From the NCBI GenBank assembly GCA_947643615.1, contig CANRWO010000010.1, forward strand, positions 22,722 through 86,721: a stretch of DNA of 64,000 bases. Direction: 5' to 3'. The stretch is from an uncultured Lachnospiraceae bacterium. GTDB lineage: Bacteria > Bacillota > Clostridia > Lachnospirales > Lachnospiraceae. A model generated the notes under the pieces. That model was given only the letters and a program-made list of their open reading frames with translations, did not search any database and was not told the origin of the DNA. A program made the position numbers and the translations under genes. Within the stretch, counting starts at the first letter, position 1. The number at the start of each line of letters is the position of its first letter. Below, one piece after another: positions 1 to 8,915 of the stretch.

Positions 1-1402
1 CCGCTTTCCCATGGATGTAAACTGCCATGGCAGCCGCCATGAAAGGGTCCTCCACCTGTGCCAGCAGCGCTCCCATGGCCCCGGACAGGACATCGCCGCT
101 TCCTGCCGTAGCCATACCGCTGTTCCCGCAGAGGTTCAGATAGAAGGAACCCCTTTCCCTGCATACAAAGGTTCTGGCATCCTTTGCCGCCACTGTCACA
201 TGGAAACGTTCCGCCAGCTCTTTCCCGTATCGGTCAAGGCACTGCTTTAACTCCTGCACAGGGATCCCTGTCAACCGGGAAAGCTCACCCACGTGGGGAG
301 TCAGCACGATTTTCCGTCCTTTCTCCCCCTGGGCAGCCAACAGCTGCTGCAGTTCGGTGTCCTCCGCCAGCAGGTTTAACCCGTCTGCATCGATCACCAA
401 CGGCTTTTTTCCATACTTCAAAATCTGGCGCAAATTATTGGAAGCCGACTGGCTCTTCCCGATCCCTGGGCCGGCCACTACCACATCCGCCCATTCCAAT
501 CCGTCCCCCAGCTCCCACTGTGTCCCAAACAAGGCCTCCGGCACCGCCGTTTGGAGCACCGCCCTGTTTTCCTCCGGAGTGATGACCTTAACCATGCCAG
601 CCCCCATACGGTATGCGGCCCTGGCCGCCAGAACCGCTGCCCCTGCCATATTCACGCTGCCTGCCAACAGCAGTATCTTACCGAATGTCCCCTTGTTGCC
701 ATCCCCTGCCCTGGGTGGCAGCAGTGTTGCGGGTTCCTCCGTAAAAGTAAACGCCCCAGGCTCCCTGCCGTAAAAGCTTTTCTTGTTAATCCCGATATCG
801 GCCAAAATGATTTCTCCCGCCAGCTCACAACCCGGATAAAGTCCAAGGCCCCTTTTCATAAAGCCAAAGGTAACCGTTGCATCCGCTTTTACGGCAATAC
901 CCCAAACCTTCCCGGTATCTGTGTCAATGCCGCTGGGAAGATCCAAGGCCAGCTTAAAACCTTTTATTTCACGCAGCGCGGAAACGGCTTTGGCATACTC
1001 CCCCGTCACCTCCCGGGAAAGGCCTACCCCGAAAAGGGCATCCACTATAATAGTATATTCACTTCTTTTGGGAATGCTACCGAAATCTACCGGATAATTC
1101 TCTAAGATATGCCTCTGGGCCTTCCACTGCCCGGTTGCCTTCTCCGTATTGCCCACACACCAGACCTCCGCCTCCCAGCCCTTCTCCGAAAGGAGCCGGG
1201 CCAAAGCAAGTCCGTCGCCGCCGTTATTTCCGGTTCCGGCAAGGATCAGGGCACTCCCTGCCTCCCATCGCCCCATAATAAATTCCCGTGCAGCCAGTGC
1301 CGCCCGCTCCATGAGCACCATGCCCGGGATCCCAATCCTGTCTATGGTATTGCCGTCATATTCTTTCATTTCCCCGGCTGTAACAAGATATTGAACTTCC
1401 AT
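1..1402 (-). CDS. nnr: Bifunctional NAD(P)H-hydrate epimerase / ADP-dependent dehydratase (3' end cut by window)
   Basis: Repairs hydrated NAD(P)H: the N-terminal YjeF domain epimerises NAD(P)HX and the C-terminal ribokinase-like domain dehydrates it using ADP. Reading the minus strand from an ATG at 1402 (AGGAG five bases upstream) gives a protein opening MEVQYLVTAGEMKEYD. The epimerase motif GNNGGDGLALAR follows at about residue 60. Near the left edge (about 70-110) the dehydratase motif GSGDVLSG is readable. About 467 residues are in the window against roughly 500 for the family, so only the extreme C-terminus is missing. It lies downstream of the coiled-coil gene and rex on the same strand, with a weak terminator between. 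An NAD(P)H repair enzyme next to the NADH-sensing Rex is a plausible grouping. Confidence 0.93.
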   Translation of the reverse strand, partial: MEVQYLVTAGEMKEYDGNTIDRIGIPGMVLMERAALAAREFIMGRWEAGSALILAGTGNNGGDGLALARLLSEKGWEAEVWCVGNTEKATGQWKAQRHILENYPVDFGSIPKRSEYTIIVDALFGVGLSREVTGEYAKAVSALREIKGFKLALDLPSGIDTDTGKVWGIAVKADATVTFGFMKRGLGLYPGCELAGEIILADIGINKKSFYGREPGAFTFTEEPATLLPPRAGDGNKGTFGKILLLAGSVNMAGAAVLAARAAYRMGAGMVKVITPEENRAVLQTAVPEALFGTQWELGDGLEWADVVVAGPGIGKSQSASNNLRQILKYGKKPLVIDADGLNLLAEDTELQQLLAAQGEKGRKIVLTPHVGELSRLTGIPVQELKQCLDRYGKELAERFHVTVAAKDARTFVCRERGSFYLNLCGNSGMATAGSGDVLSGAMGALLAQVEDPFMAAAMAVYIHGKA

Positions 1403-1470
1403 ATATGCTCCTTTCCCGGTAAGGGTTCCTTTTTCTTAAACCGGCGTACTAATGGCCCTGTCATCAATGG

Positions 1471-1498
1471 AAAAGACTGCCCCAGTAAAAAGGCAGTC
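1471..1498 (-). terminator. Weak intrinsic terminator after the coiled-coil gene
   Basis: GACTGCC (1475-1481) pairs with GGCAGTC (1492-1498). Read on the minus strand, the stem is followed by TTTT. It sits between the stop of the 1513-2196 gene and the start of nnr. Confidence 0.5.
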
Positions 1499-1512
1499 CC
1501 TTTCCCACAATT

Positions 1513-2196
1513 CTAATTTTCGGTATTGTTTTCACCCGTTTTCTCCGGCGCATCAGGTTTCCGTATGACCGGATGCTGTGTTTCGGGATCATACTCCAGG
1601 TCGAACATATCCATCACATCCGCGCCAAAGAGATCGTTCAGATAGGAATACATGGCATGGTTCTTTTGCTCCATCTCCTGCTTTTTGATCAGCCGCTTTT
1701 TTAATTCAATGCGGATCTTTGTCACCCATCTGGCGATCTCCTGGATCTTCTCCGAATTTTCCTGCATATCGTCATAGCAGAACTCCATGGTGGCAAGCAT
1801 CAGCTGGATGTTCAGCTGGTCGATCTGCTTCGGCAGATCCAGCAGTTCGTCCTCATACTCTTCCAGTTTCTCATTGCTCTCTTCAATCTTTTGTTTATGC
1901 TGCTCGATCTTCCTGGTCTGGGCATTAGTAGGGTTATCCCCTGCCTCATCCACCATGGTGACAATCTCGCCCATAAGCTTCTTCTTAAGCCGCTTAAGCT
2001 CCTTTTTCTCTGTATTCAGCTTACCCTGACGCTTTAACAGGGCGTTCATTTGGTCCTCAATATCCTTGACCGCTTTCCGCTCCTCCTCATCCAACAAGCG
2101 ATACCACTTATTGTCCAACGTCAATATAGGGATATTTTTCCCCTGGAGCGCTGCCGTGAAAAGATCCTGTTTTTCCTTACTGATATTACGCTTCAT
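1513..2196 (-). CDS. Conserved hypothetical coiled-coil protein
   Basis: A 227-residue, highly charged, Lys/Glu-rich protein with no signal peptide and no membrane segment, so probably cytoplasmic. Residues about 35-175 show long heptad-like helices (LNTEKKELKRLKKKLMGEI and similar stretches), then a short acidic tail with EYDPETQHPVIRKPD. The start ATG at 2196 has GGGAGGT four bases upstream. It begins 12 bp after the rex stop codon, so the two are almost certainly co-transcribed. I do not recognise a named family. The position next to rex is the only functional hint. Confidence 0.75.
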   Translation of the reverse strand: MKRNISKEKQDLFTAALQGKNIPILTLDNKWYRLLDEEERKAVKDIEDQMNALLKRQGKLNTEKKELKRLKKKLMGEIVTMVDEAGDNPTNAQTRKIEQHKQKIEESNEKLEEYEDELLDLPKQIDQLNIQLMLATMEFCYDDMQENSEKIQEIARWVTKIRIELKKRLIKKQEMEQKNHAMYSYLNDLFGADVMDMFDLEYDPETQHPVIRKPDAPEKTGENNTEN

Positions 2197-2208
2197 AAGT
2201 ACCTCCCG

Positions 2209-2865
2209 TCAGGCTTTGAGCGTTGCATCCTGTTCCTTCATATAGCGGCTGATGTTATAGGAAAGCTTCATCAGGCTGTCGGAAAGGTGGACATTTTCCA
2301 CCTGGATCCCCTGGGGCACGTTCAAGTCCACATGGGCAAAATTCCAGATGGCACGGACACCGTTCTGCACCAGCTTCTCCGCCACCTCCACGGCGCCTGC
2401 CTTGGGTATGGTCAGCACGGCAATGTCAATGTCGTTATCCCGCATAAACTGGCCCAGCTTCTCCATGGGCATGACTTTCACCCCCCTGACCTCCCTGCCC
2501 GCCAGCTTCGGGTTTGCATCAAAAATCCCCTTAAATATAAAGCCTCTTCTCTCAAAATTAATGTAATTCCCCAAAGCCTGCCCCAGGTTGCCCGCACCGA
2601 TAATGATAAAATTATGCCTGCGGTTTAAACCCAGGATATTGCCGATCTCATTGTATAAATACTCTACGTTATATCCATACCCCTGCTGCCCAAAACCGCC
2701 GAAATTATTAAAGTCCTGCCTGATCTGGGATGCAGTCACCTTCATCAGTTCACTCAAATCCTGTGACGAGATTCTCTCGATTCCCTCGTCTTTCAATTCT
2801 CCAAGATACCGAAAGTATCTGGGCAGACGGCCTATGACTGCCTGCGATATTTCCTTCTCTTCCAA
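2209..2865 (-). CDS. rex: Redox-sensing transcriptional repressor Rex
   Basis: Represses fermentative and respiratory genes when NADH/NAD+ is low and releases DNA on NADH binding. The N-terminal winged helix (QAVIGRLPRYFRYLGEL) is followed by the Rossmann motif IIGAGNLGQAL, then the Rex C-terminal region with NFAHVDLNVPQGIQVENVHL. I place the start at a TTG (2865-2863) preceded by GGAGGG with 7-base spacing, giving 218 residues, the normal Rex length. An upstream start at 2913 would add 16 atypical residues. The divergent neighbour is an ABC-F ATPase, the same rex/ydiF pairing seen in Bacillus. The promoter overlaps a Rex-like operator (see the entries at 2941-2969). Confidence 0.95.
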   Translation of the reverse strand: MEEKEISQAVIGRLPRYFRYLGELKDEGIERISSQDLSELMKVTASQIRQDFNNFGGFGQQGYGYNVEYLYNEIGNILGLNRRHNFIIIGAGNLGQALGNYINFERRGFIFKGIFDANPKLAGREVRGVKVMPMEKLGQFMRDNDIDIAVLTIPKAGAVEVAEKLVQNGVRAIWNFAHVDLNVPQGIQVENVHLSDSLMKLSYNISRYMKEQDATLKA

Positions 2866-2940
2866 GAATATTCCCTCCAAAAATTTTACATGCAGGCCAT
2901 CATGCCTGCACACTTATCATTTATATTTTATACAAAAATA

Positions 2941-2969
2941 ATGATAACACCGTGTTAAAAGTTTGTCAA
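2941..2969 (-). promoter_or_regulatory. rex promoter
   Basis: On the minus strand TTGACA (2969-2964) and TATCAT (2946-2941) are separated by exactly 17 bp, a good sigma-A promoter firing toward rex. Confidence 0.75.
2952..2969. promoter_or_regulatory. Candidate Rex operator
   Basis: The 18-bp sequence GTGTTAAAAGTTTGTCAA matches the known Rex consensus TTGTTAANNNNTTAACAA at 11 of 14 defined positions. It covers the -35 box and part of the spacer of the rex promoter, and lies 4 bp from the -35 of the divergent ABC-F promoter. Autoregulation is an inference from this placement. Confidence 0.5.
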
Positions 2970-2973
2970 TGAA

Positions 2974-3002
2974 TTGACAGGATATTTTGAATAAAGTAAA
3001 CT
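2974..3002 (+). promoter_or_regulatory. Promoter of the ABC-F gene
   Basis: TTGACA (2974-2979), a 17-bp spacer and TAAACT (2997-3002), about 55 bp before the ATG. It is back-to-back with the rex promoter. Confidence 0.7.
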
Positions 3003-3057
3003 AATCCTGTTATGGTCTGAATCATAATTCACACAGATACAGAGGAAGGTTGTAGAA

Positions 3058-4983
3058 ATGATACTATCATGTCAGAACATCTGTAAAGCATTTCAGGAAA
3101 AAAAGGTGCTGGAGCATGTCAGCTTTCATATTGAAGATTACGAAAAAGCCGCTATTGTGGGGATCAATGGTGCAGGTAAGACTACACTCCTGCGCATCAT
3201 CACAGGGGAAATGCAGGCCGACGACGGCACGGTCACCCTGTCCAAGGACAAGACCCTGGGGTATCTGGCGCAGAACGGCGCCGTAGACACATCCAATACC
3301 ATTTATAACGAGCTTCTCAGCGCAAAACGGGAGCTCACCGACCTGGAAGATAAAATCCGGGAATGCGAACTCTCCATGCAGTCTGCAAAAGGCGCCGAGC
3401 TGGAAGCATTGATGAGCCGGTATACCGGCCTCACCCATGCATATGAGACCGGCGGCGGTTATACTTACAAAAGCGAGCTTGTGGGGGTGCTGAAAGGACT
3501 TGGTTTTACCGAAGAGGAATTCCCCAAATCCGTCTCCACCCTCTCCGGAGGCCAGAAGACGCGTGTTGCATTGGGAAAACTTCTGATCCAGAAGCCGGAC
3601 ATCATCATCCTGGACGAACCCACCAACCATCTGGATATGAATTCCATCGCGTGGCTGGAAACCTACCTGATCAATTACAAAGGCGCCGTGGTCATTGTCT
3701 CCCACGACCGCTATTTCCTGGACCGCATTGCCGTCAAAATCGTTGAGATCGACCAGGCCAGGGCCACCTCTTTCAGCGGCAATTACTCTGATTACGCCAT
3801 GAAAAAGGAACAGCTCAGAGCCGCCGCAATGAACGCTTACCTGAACCAGCAGCGCGAGATCCGGCATCAGGAGGAAGTCATCGAAAAGCTGAAATCCTTC
3901 AACCGGGAAAAATCCATAAAACGGGCGGAAAGCCGTGAAAAAATGCTGGACAAGATCGAAGTGTTGGAAAAACCCACCGAGGTGCGGGCAGACATGCGGC
4001 TGAAACTGACTCCCCGGATCACCAGCGGAAACGATGTCCTGGCCGTGGAAGGCCTGAGCAAGTCCTTCGGCCCCCAACTCCTGTTCCGGGATGTAAGCTT
4101 CGAGCTCAAACGGGGGGAACACGTGGCCGTCATCGGAGACAACGGCACAGGTAAGACTACACTGTTAAAAATCCTGAATCAGCTGATCCCGGCGGACAGC
4201 GGCGAATTCCGCCTGGGCGCCAAGGTAGAGATCGGCTATTACGACCAGGAGCACCATGTGCTCCACGGAGAGAAGACACTCTTTGAAGAGATCTCCGATG
4301 ATTACCCTACCCTTACCAACACGGAAATACGAAATACCCTGGCCGCGTTCCTGTACACCGGAGACGACGTTTTCAAGAGGATAAACGACTTAAGCGGCGG
4401 CGAACGAGGACGCGTGTCCCTTGCCAAGCTGATGCTCAGTAACGCTAACTTCCTGATCCTGGATGAGCCTACCAACCATCTGGATATCCTGTCAAAAGAA
4501 ATTCTGGAGGACGCGCTGAACAGCTATGAAGGGACCGTGCTGTATGTATCCCATGACCGCTATTTTATCAATAAGACTGCCCACCGCATCTTAGACCTTG
4601 CGGCCTGCACCTTTGTCAATTATGTCGGAAATTACGATTACTATCTGGAAAAGCGCGATACCGTCATGGCATCGGTGACACCCGCAAGTCCCTCCTCGGG
4701 CGACGTCTTCTCCTCTCCCCGGCAGGCAGAGTCCGAGGTAAAGCAAGACTGGAAGGCCCAGAAAGAGGAACAGGCAAGGCTCCGTAAGAAGGAAAATGAC
4801 TTAAGGAAATGCGAAGAGAAAATTGCGGCCCTGGAAGCGCGCAATGCGGAGCTGGACAGCGAGATGTCCGATCCCGTCACTGCTACCCAGTCCGTAAAGC
4901 TCCAGGAGCTGGCTGCGGAACAGGAGCGCAACAATGCCCAGTTGGAAAAGCTGTACGAAGAATGGGAAGTCCTAATGTACTGA
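3058..4983 (+). CDS. ABC-F family ATPase, YdiF-type
   Basis: A soluble duplicated ABC ATPase without membrane domains. ABC-F proteins act on the ribosome (E-site binding, translation-factor or antibiotic-protection roles). Of its 641 residues, domain 1 has Walker A GINGAGKTT (35-43), signature LSGGQKTRVALGK and Walker B LDEPTNHLD. A helical interdomain linker (REKSIKRAESREKMLDKIE) is followed by domain 2 with [22 protein letters not shown] and a second LDEPTNHLD. The last 100 residues form a charged coiled coil. The linker is of ordinary length, and nothing seen points specifically to antibiotic resistance. ATG 3058 follows AGGAAGG. The rex neighbour supports the YdiF assignment. Confidence 0.92.
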   Translation: MILSCQNICKAFQEKKVLEHVSFHIEDYEKAAIVGINGAGKTTLLRIITGEMQADDGTVTLSKDKTLGYLAQNGAVDTSNTIYNELLSAKRELTDLEDKIRECELSMQSAKGAELEALMSRYTGLTHAYETGGGYTYKSELVGVLKGLGFTEEEFPKSVSTLSGGQKTRVALGKLLIQKPDIIILDEPTNHLDMNSIAWLETYLINYKGAVVIVSHDRYFLDRIAVKIVEIDQARATSFSGNYSDYAMKKEQLRAAAMNAYLNQQREIRHQEEVIEKLKSFNREKSIKRAESREKMLDKIEVLEKPTEVRADMRLKLTPRITSGNDVLAVEGLSKSFGPQLLFRDVSFELKRGEHVAVIGDNGTGKTTLLKILNQLIPADSGEFRLGAKVEIGYYDQEHHVLHGEKTLFEEISDDYPTLTNTEIRNTLAAFLYTGDDVFKRINDLSGGERGRVSLAKLMLSNANFLILDEPTNHLDILSKEILEDALNSYEGTVLYVSHDRYFINKTAHRILDLAACTFVNYVGNYDYYLEKRDTVMASVTPASPSSGDVFSSPRQAESEVKQDWKAQKEEQARLRKKENDLRKCEEKIAALEARNAELDSEMSDPVTATQSVKLQELAAEQERNNAQLEKLYEEWEVLMY

Positions 4984-5028
4984 CCGTATTACATTTCGCA
5001 GAATAATCCAACCCTAATATATGCACTT

Positions 5029-5082
5029 AAAAGAGGGTGTCGCAAAATCATCAAATTAGATGTTCGAGCGGCACCCTCTTTT
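5029..5082. terminator. Bidirectional intrinsic terminator between ABC-F and icd
   Basis: A 15-bp stem (5029-5043 with 5068-5082, one G-U pair) has A-runs on the left arm and T-runs on the right arm, so it can end transcription from both converging genes. The loop is 24 nt. Confidence 0.85.
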
Positions 5083-5100
5083 CTGTTTCAACCCCTTTTT

Positions 5101-6309
5101 TCAATAGAGACTGTCCAAAGTCTCCCTTATGGCTTTAATAAAGTCCAGGCTGTTCAGTATCACAGGATTCTCACAGGTAGAGATCAGGGACAAACTCCTG
5201 GTCATTTTGCCCTCCTCCACCGTCTTTATGCAGGCTTTGTCCAGTTTATCGGCAAATTCCTGAAGCTCCTTAATGCCGTCCAGCTCTCCCCTTTTTCTCA
5301 GCGCACCGGTCCAGGCAAAAATAGTGGCAATGGAATTGGTGGAAGTCTCCTCCCCTTTCAGGTGCTTATAATAATGGCGTTGTACCGTGCCGTGCGCCGC
5401 CTCATACTCATAAACCCCGCTGGGAGATACCAGGACGGAAGTCATCATGGACAGGTCACCGTAGGCAGTGGCTACCATATCGGACATAACATCCCCGTCA
5501 TAATTCTTGCAGGCCCAGATATATCCCCCTTCGGAACGGATCACACGGGCAACCGCGTCGTCGATCAAAGTATAAAAATACTCAATCCCAAGTTCTTCAA
5601 ATTTTGCCTTGAATTCCCCGTCATATATCTCCTGGAAAATATCTTTAAAAGTATGGTCATACTTTTTGGAAATGGTATCCTTGGTGGAAAACCACAAATC
5701 CTGTTTTGTATCCACAGCATAGGAGAAACATGCCCTGGCAAAGCTGGAGATGGACTTCTCCGTATTATGGATCCCCTGAAGGATTCCCGGGCCGTCGAAA
5801 TCATGTATCAGTTCCCTGGTTTCCGTACCGTCAGCTGCCGTAAACACCAGCTCCGCCCTGCCTGCGCCAGGCACTTTGATCTCCGTGTTCTTATACACAT
5901 CGCCATAAGCATGGCGGGCGATCGTGATGGGTTTCGTCCAATTCTTCACATAAGGGACAATACCCTTTACAAGTATGGGGGCGCGGAAAACCGTGCCGTC
6001 GAGGATCGCACGGATGGTCCCGTTGGGGCTCTTCCACATCTCTTTCAGGTCATACTCCTTCATCCTGGCGCCGTTAGGGGTGATGGTGGCGCATTTCACG
6101 GCTACGCCATACTTCAATGTGGCATTGGCCGAATCCACCGTCACCTGGTCGTCAGTCTCATTCCTGTGCTCCAATCCCAGGTCGTAATACTCCGTCTTCA
6201 AGTCTATGTATGGGATCAGCAGTTCCTCCTTTATCATCTTCCAGAGGATCCTGGTCATTTCGTCCCCGTCCATCTCCACAAGGGGAGTCGTCATTTTAAT
6301 CTTATCCAT
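5101..6309 (-). CDS. icd: NADP-dependent isocitrate dehydrogenase (homodimeric, eukaryotic-like type)
   Basis: Oxidatively decarboxylates isocitrate to 2-oxoglutarate with NADP+, feeding glutamate synthesis. The 402-residue length and opening ([17 protein letters not shown]) fit the type II IDH subfamily, as do the substrate loop [16 protein letters not shown], the [17 protein letters not shown] metal-binding stretch and the [10 protein letters not shown] nucleotide motif. I choose ATG 6309 because AAGGAG lies seven bases upstream; the reading frame opens 25 codons earlier without a ribosome site. It follows the GntR regulator by 37 bp and lies two genes after a Re-type citrate synthase, making a 2-oxoglutarate supply cluster. 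Aconitase is not in the window. Confidence 0.94.
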   Translation of the reverse strand: MDKIKMTTPLVEMDGDEMTRILWKMIKEELLIPYIDLKTEYYDLGLEHRNETDDQVTVDSANATLKYGVAVKCATITPNGARMKEYDLKEMWKSPNGTIRAILDGTVFRAPILVKGIVPYVKNWTKPITIARHAYGDVYKNTEIKVPGAGRAELVFTAADGTETRELIHDFDGPGILQGIHNTEKSISSFARACFSYAVDTKQDLWFSTKDTISKKYDHTFKDIFQEIYDGEFKAKFEELGIEYFYTLIDDAVARVIRSEGGYIWACKNYDGDVMSDMVATAYGDLSMMTSVLVSPSGVYEYEAAHGTVQRHYYKHLKGEETSTNSIATIFAWTGALRKRGELDGIKELQEFADKLDKACIKTVEEGKMTRSLSLISTCENPVILNSLDFIKAIRETLDSLY

Positions 6310-6346
6310 TGTTTTCTCCTTTCCGGTATATTCTACCCTGTTTTGC

Positions 6347-7036
6347 TCAACGGTTCTCGTATGCCTCATGCAGTCCGTTCTCAACCATATTGCTATAAGC
6401 GTTGATCATATGCTGGTGGGCAAGCTTTTCGGCCAGATCCGCATCTTTTGCCTTAATTGCCTCCATGATCCCCTTATGCTCTTCGTTAGACTTAGGCCCC
6501 CTGTTGGCGTTCGAGAGGGTCTTTTTCCTGACCCGCAGCACATATTGATGGAAATCCTTCAATTGATGCTCCAGCATTTTACTGTCACATGCCTCATACA
6601 AAATATCGTGAAAACGATTGTCCAGCTCCGCCAGCTGCTCCAAATGCCCCTTCCTGGCGTGGAATTCCGCCAAATAGACATTCTCCTCCATCTCGTCCAT
6701 CTGCTCCAGGGTAATATGTTCCGTGGCCCATCTGGCACAGAGTCCTTCTAACAGGGAGCGGATCATGTATATATCCTTCACATCCTTTTCCGTGATCCCC
6801 GTCACATAAGCCCCCTTGTTGGGGATAATCTGGATCAGGCCTTCCAGCTCCAACTGCCTGAACGCCTCCCGCACCGGGGTACGGCTGACACCCAGTTCCT
6901 CACCGATAGCCACTTCCTTCAGCTCTTCATGCTCCTCATATTTCCCGCTCAGGATATCATCCCTCAGCTTGTGGAACACACGTCCCCGGAGGGAATACTT
7001 GTCCGTGACCTCCTGCTTTACATCATAATTTCCCAT
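6347..7036 (-). CDS. GntR family (FadR/FCD type) transcriptional regulator
   Basis: A 229-residue DNA-binding regulator. The N-terminal winged helix has the GntR signature [21 protein letters not shown], then the wing IIPNKGAYV. The C-terminal helical FCD domain carries the ligand/metal residues DNRFHDILY and HQHMINAY. Two ATGs lie six bases apart (7042 and 7036). AAAGG is seven bases before the second and only one before the first, so I take 7036. Between Re-citrate synthase and icd on the same strand, it probably senses a citrate-cycle acid and controls this cluster; the ligand is inferred from context only. Confidence 0.88.
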   Translation of the reverse strand: MGNYDVKQEVTDKYSLRGRVFHKLRDDILSGKYEEHEELKEVAIGEELGVSRTPVREAFRQLELEGLIQIIPNKGAYVTGITEKDVKDIYMIRSLLEGLCARWATEHITLEQMDEMEENVYLAEFHARKGHLEQLAELDNRFHDILYEACDSKMLEHQLKDFHQYVLRVRKKTLSNANRGPKSNEEHKGIMEAIKAKDADLAEKLAHQHMINAYSNMVENGLHEAYENR

Positions 7037-7117
7037 TTCCATGCCTTTCTTGCTTTATTTGCTTCTCAACTTTCCCGTTCCATACTGTCCATGCCGTTCG
7101 GATACATTTTCCCCTAT

Positions 7118-7283
7118 CTAGTATAATCCACCTAAATTATCCCTATGTTTCGCTGGTCTAAATTTCCACCTGACTGCGTTGGCTTCACTCAACGATGCCA
7201 CCGCATCGCCTCGTTCAGCCGCCTTGCAGGCTGAAAATTTATCCTGCGCCAAACATACGGGCAATTAGGGTGGATTATACTAG
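7118..7283. repeat. 166-bp palindromic MITE-like element
   Basis: The ends are perfect 15-bp inverted repeats, CTAGTATAATCCACC (7118-7132) and its complement (7269-7283). Complementarity continues imperfectly through almost the whole element, including TATGTTT with AAACATA and TAAATTT with AAATTTA near the middle. It would fold into one long hairpin. It starts 14 bp beyond the stop of the citrate synthase gene and has no coding capacity. No clear target-site duplication is visible. Confidence 0.75.
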
Positions 7284-7302
7284 TGTATCCAAACAAAGGG
7301 GA

Positions 7303-8709
7303 TCAGATGGTAATATTTTTCTCACTGCATATGCGGTTCAGGCATGCCACAATTTCCTCATCCGTCAAAACAGTGACACGGCCGCCTGCATATTCCTCGT
7401 CTACCCACTGTTTGATCTCTTTCACCAGCAGGGAAGCCTTATCGATCTGCTTCTCCCCTTTGAGCTTATAATATGTATTGATCCAATGGGCAATGCCTGC
7501 GAGTCCGGAAGTATTGGATATGGCGCAGAGTACCGGGCGGTTCAAGAATTTCTCGGTATCAAATATATTATATATCTCTTCATTTTTCAACAATCCGTCC
7601 GCATGTATCCCCGCCCTGGTAACATTGAAATTTTTACCCACAAAGGGGGTCCGGGGCGGAATTTGATACCCGATTTCCTTCTCATAATACTCTGCCAGCT
7701 CCGTGATCACCGTGGTATCCATTCCGTTCAGATTACCCTTCAGCTGGGCATACTCAAATACCATGGCCTCCAAAGGTGTGTTCCCGGTTCTCTCCCCGAT
7801 CCCGAACAGCGAGGTATTGATACCGGAACAGCCGTACAGCCACGCCGTAGTCGAATTTGACACCGCTTTATAAAAATCATTATGCCCATGCCATTCGATC
7901 AGCTCATGGGGCACTCCGGCATGGGTGTGGATCGCGTAGATGATGCCCTGTACGCTCCGGGGAATCACCGCCCCGGGATAGTTGACACCGTAACCCATGG
8001 TATCACAGGCGCGGACTTTTATGGGAATCCCATACTCTTCCATCAGCTTCATCAGTTCCAGGCAGAAAGGCACCACATAACCGTAAATATCCGCTCTGGT
8101 AATATCCTCCAGATGGCACCGGGGACTGATGCCCTCCTCCAGGCATTCCCGGATCACGCTTAAATAGTGGTCCATGGCCTGGCGCCTGGTCATTTTCAGT
8201 TTCAGGAAAATATGGTAATCCGAACAGCTCACCAAAATCCCCGTTTCCTTCATTCCGATTTCCTTCACCAGCTTAAAGTCCTCTTTGCTGGCACGGATCC
8301 AGCTGGTCACTTCCGGAAATTCATATCCTCTCTCCATACATTTATAGACGGCGTCACGATCCTTTTTACTGTAGAGGAAAAATTCACTGGCGCGGATCAT
8401 TCCGTTAGGCCCCCCCAGCTTATGCAGATAGTCAAAAATAGTCACGATCTGCTCCGTGGTATAAGGCGCCCGGGACTGTTGCCCGTCGCGGAACGTGGTA
8501 TCCGTGATCCAGATATCTCTGGGCATATTGTGGGGCACTATCCTGTCGTTAAAGGGAATCTTGGGAATCTCGGAATACGGGAACATATTGCGGAAAACGT
8601 TTGGCTTTTCCACGTCATCCAGAATATACATGTGCTCCTCAATCTCCAACAGATTGTTTTTCTGATTCATTGACACCGGACGGTACTGAAATGTTTGATT
8701 GTCTCTCAT
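7303..8709 (-). CDS. Re-type citrate synthase (isopropylmalate/homocitrate synthase superfamily)
   Basis: Condenses oxaloacetate and acetyl-CoA with Re-face stereochemistry; such enzymes replace the ordinary Si-citrate synthase in strict anaerobes such as Clostridium kluyveri. The 468-residue DRE-TIM barrel shows TTFRDGQQSRAPYT at the start of the barrel, the metal site EWHGHND, and RTGNTPLE. Homocitrate or isopropylmalate synthase is the alternative, but the gene is grouped with isocitrate dehydrogenase rather than with leucine or lysine genes, and there is no LeuA regulatory domain. The start is ATG 8709 with GAGG six bases upstream. A consensus promoter lies at 8849-8877, leaving a leader of about 130 nt. 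Confidence 0.85.
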   Translation of the reverse strand: MRDNQTFQYRPVSMNQKNNLLEIEEHMYILDDVEKPNVFRNMFPYSEIPKIPFNDRIVPHNMPRDIWITDTTFRDGQQSRAPYTTEQIVTIFDYLHKLGGPNGMIRASEFFLYSKKDRDAVYKCMERGYEFPEVTSWIRASKEDFKLVKEIGMKETGILVSCSDYHIFLKLKMTRRQAMDHYLSVIRECLEEGISPRCHLEDITRADIYGYVVPFCLELMKLMEEYGIPIKVRACDTMGYGVNYPGAVIPRSVQGIIYAIHTHAGVPHELIEWHGHNDFYKAVSNSTTAWLYGCSGINTSLFGIGERTGNTPLEAMVFEYAQLKGNLNGMDTTVITELAEYYEKEIGYQIPPRTPFVGKNFNVTRAGIHADGLLKNEEIYNIFDTEKFLNRPVLCAISNTSGLAGIAHWINTYYKLKGEKQIDKASLLVKEIKQWVDEEYAGGRVTVLTDEEIVACLNRICSEKNITI

Positions 8710-8848
8710 ATTAATCCTCACTTCTGCGCTGCCCAGGAGGGTATATAAACACCTCTCTTTATGCATGAGCGACTTTGTGGCAAGCAGCGCACAGACACAA
8801 ATCGCTGTGTGAAAAATGAATTCAAAAGCACAGTCCACATCTCGTATT

Positions 8849-8877
8849 ATTGTATACAACTATACTGAATGTGTCAA
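8849..8877 (-). promoter_or_regulatory. Promoter of the Re-citrate synthase gene
   Basis: On the minus strand TTGACA (8877-8872), a 17-bp spacer and TACAAT (8854-8849). The leader contains GCGCTGC and GCAGCGC arms that could form a hairpin just before the ribosome site. Confidence 0.75.
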
Positions 8878-8915
8878 TGTATTTTTTAGAAAAGCTTTTG
8901 TCAACCAAGCTTTTG

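Noticed and set aside
3058..4983. ABC-F protein as an antibiotic-resistance determinant
   Set aside because: It lies next to rex as in housekeeping loci, with an ordinary linker and no transfer signals.
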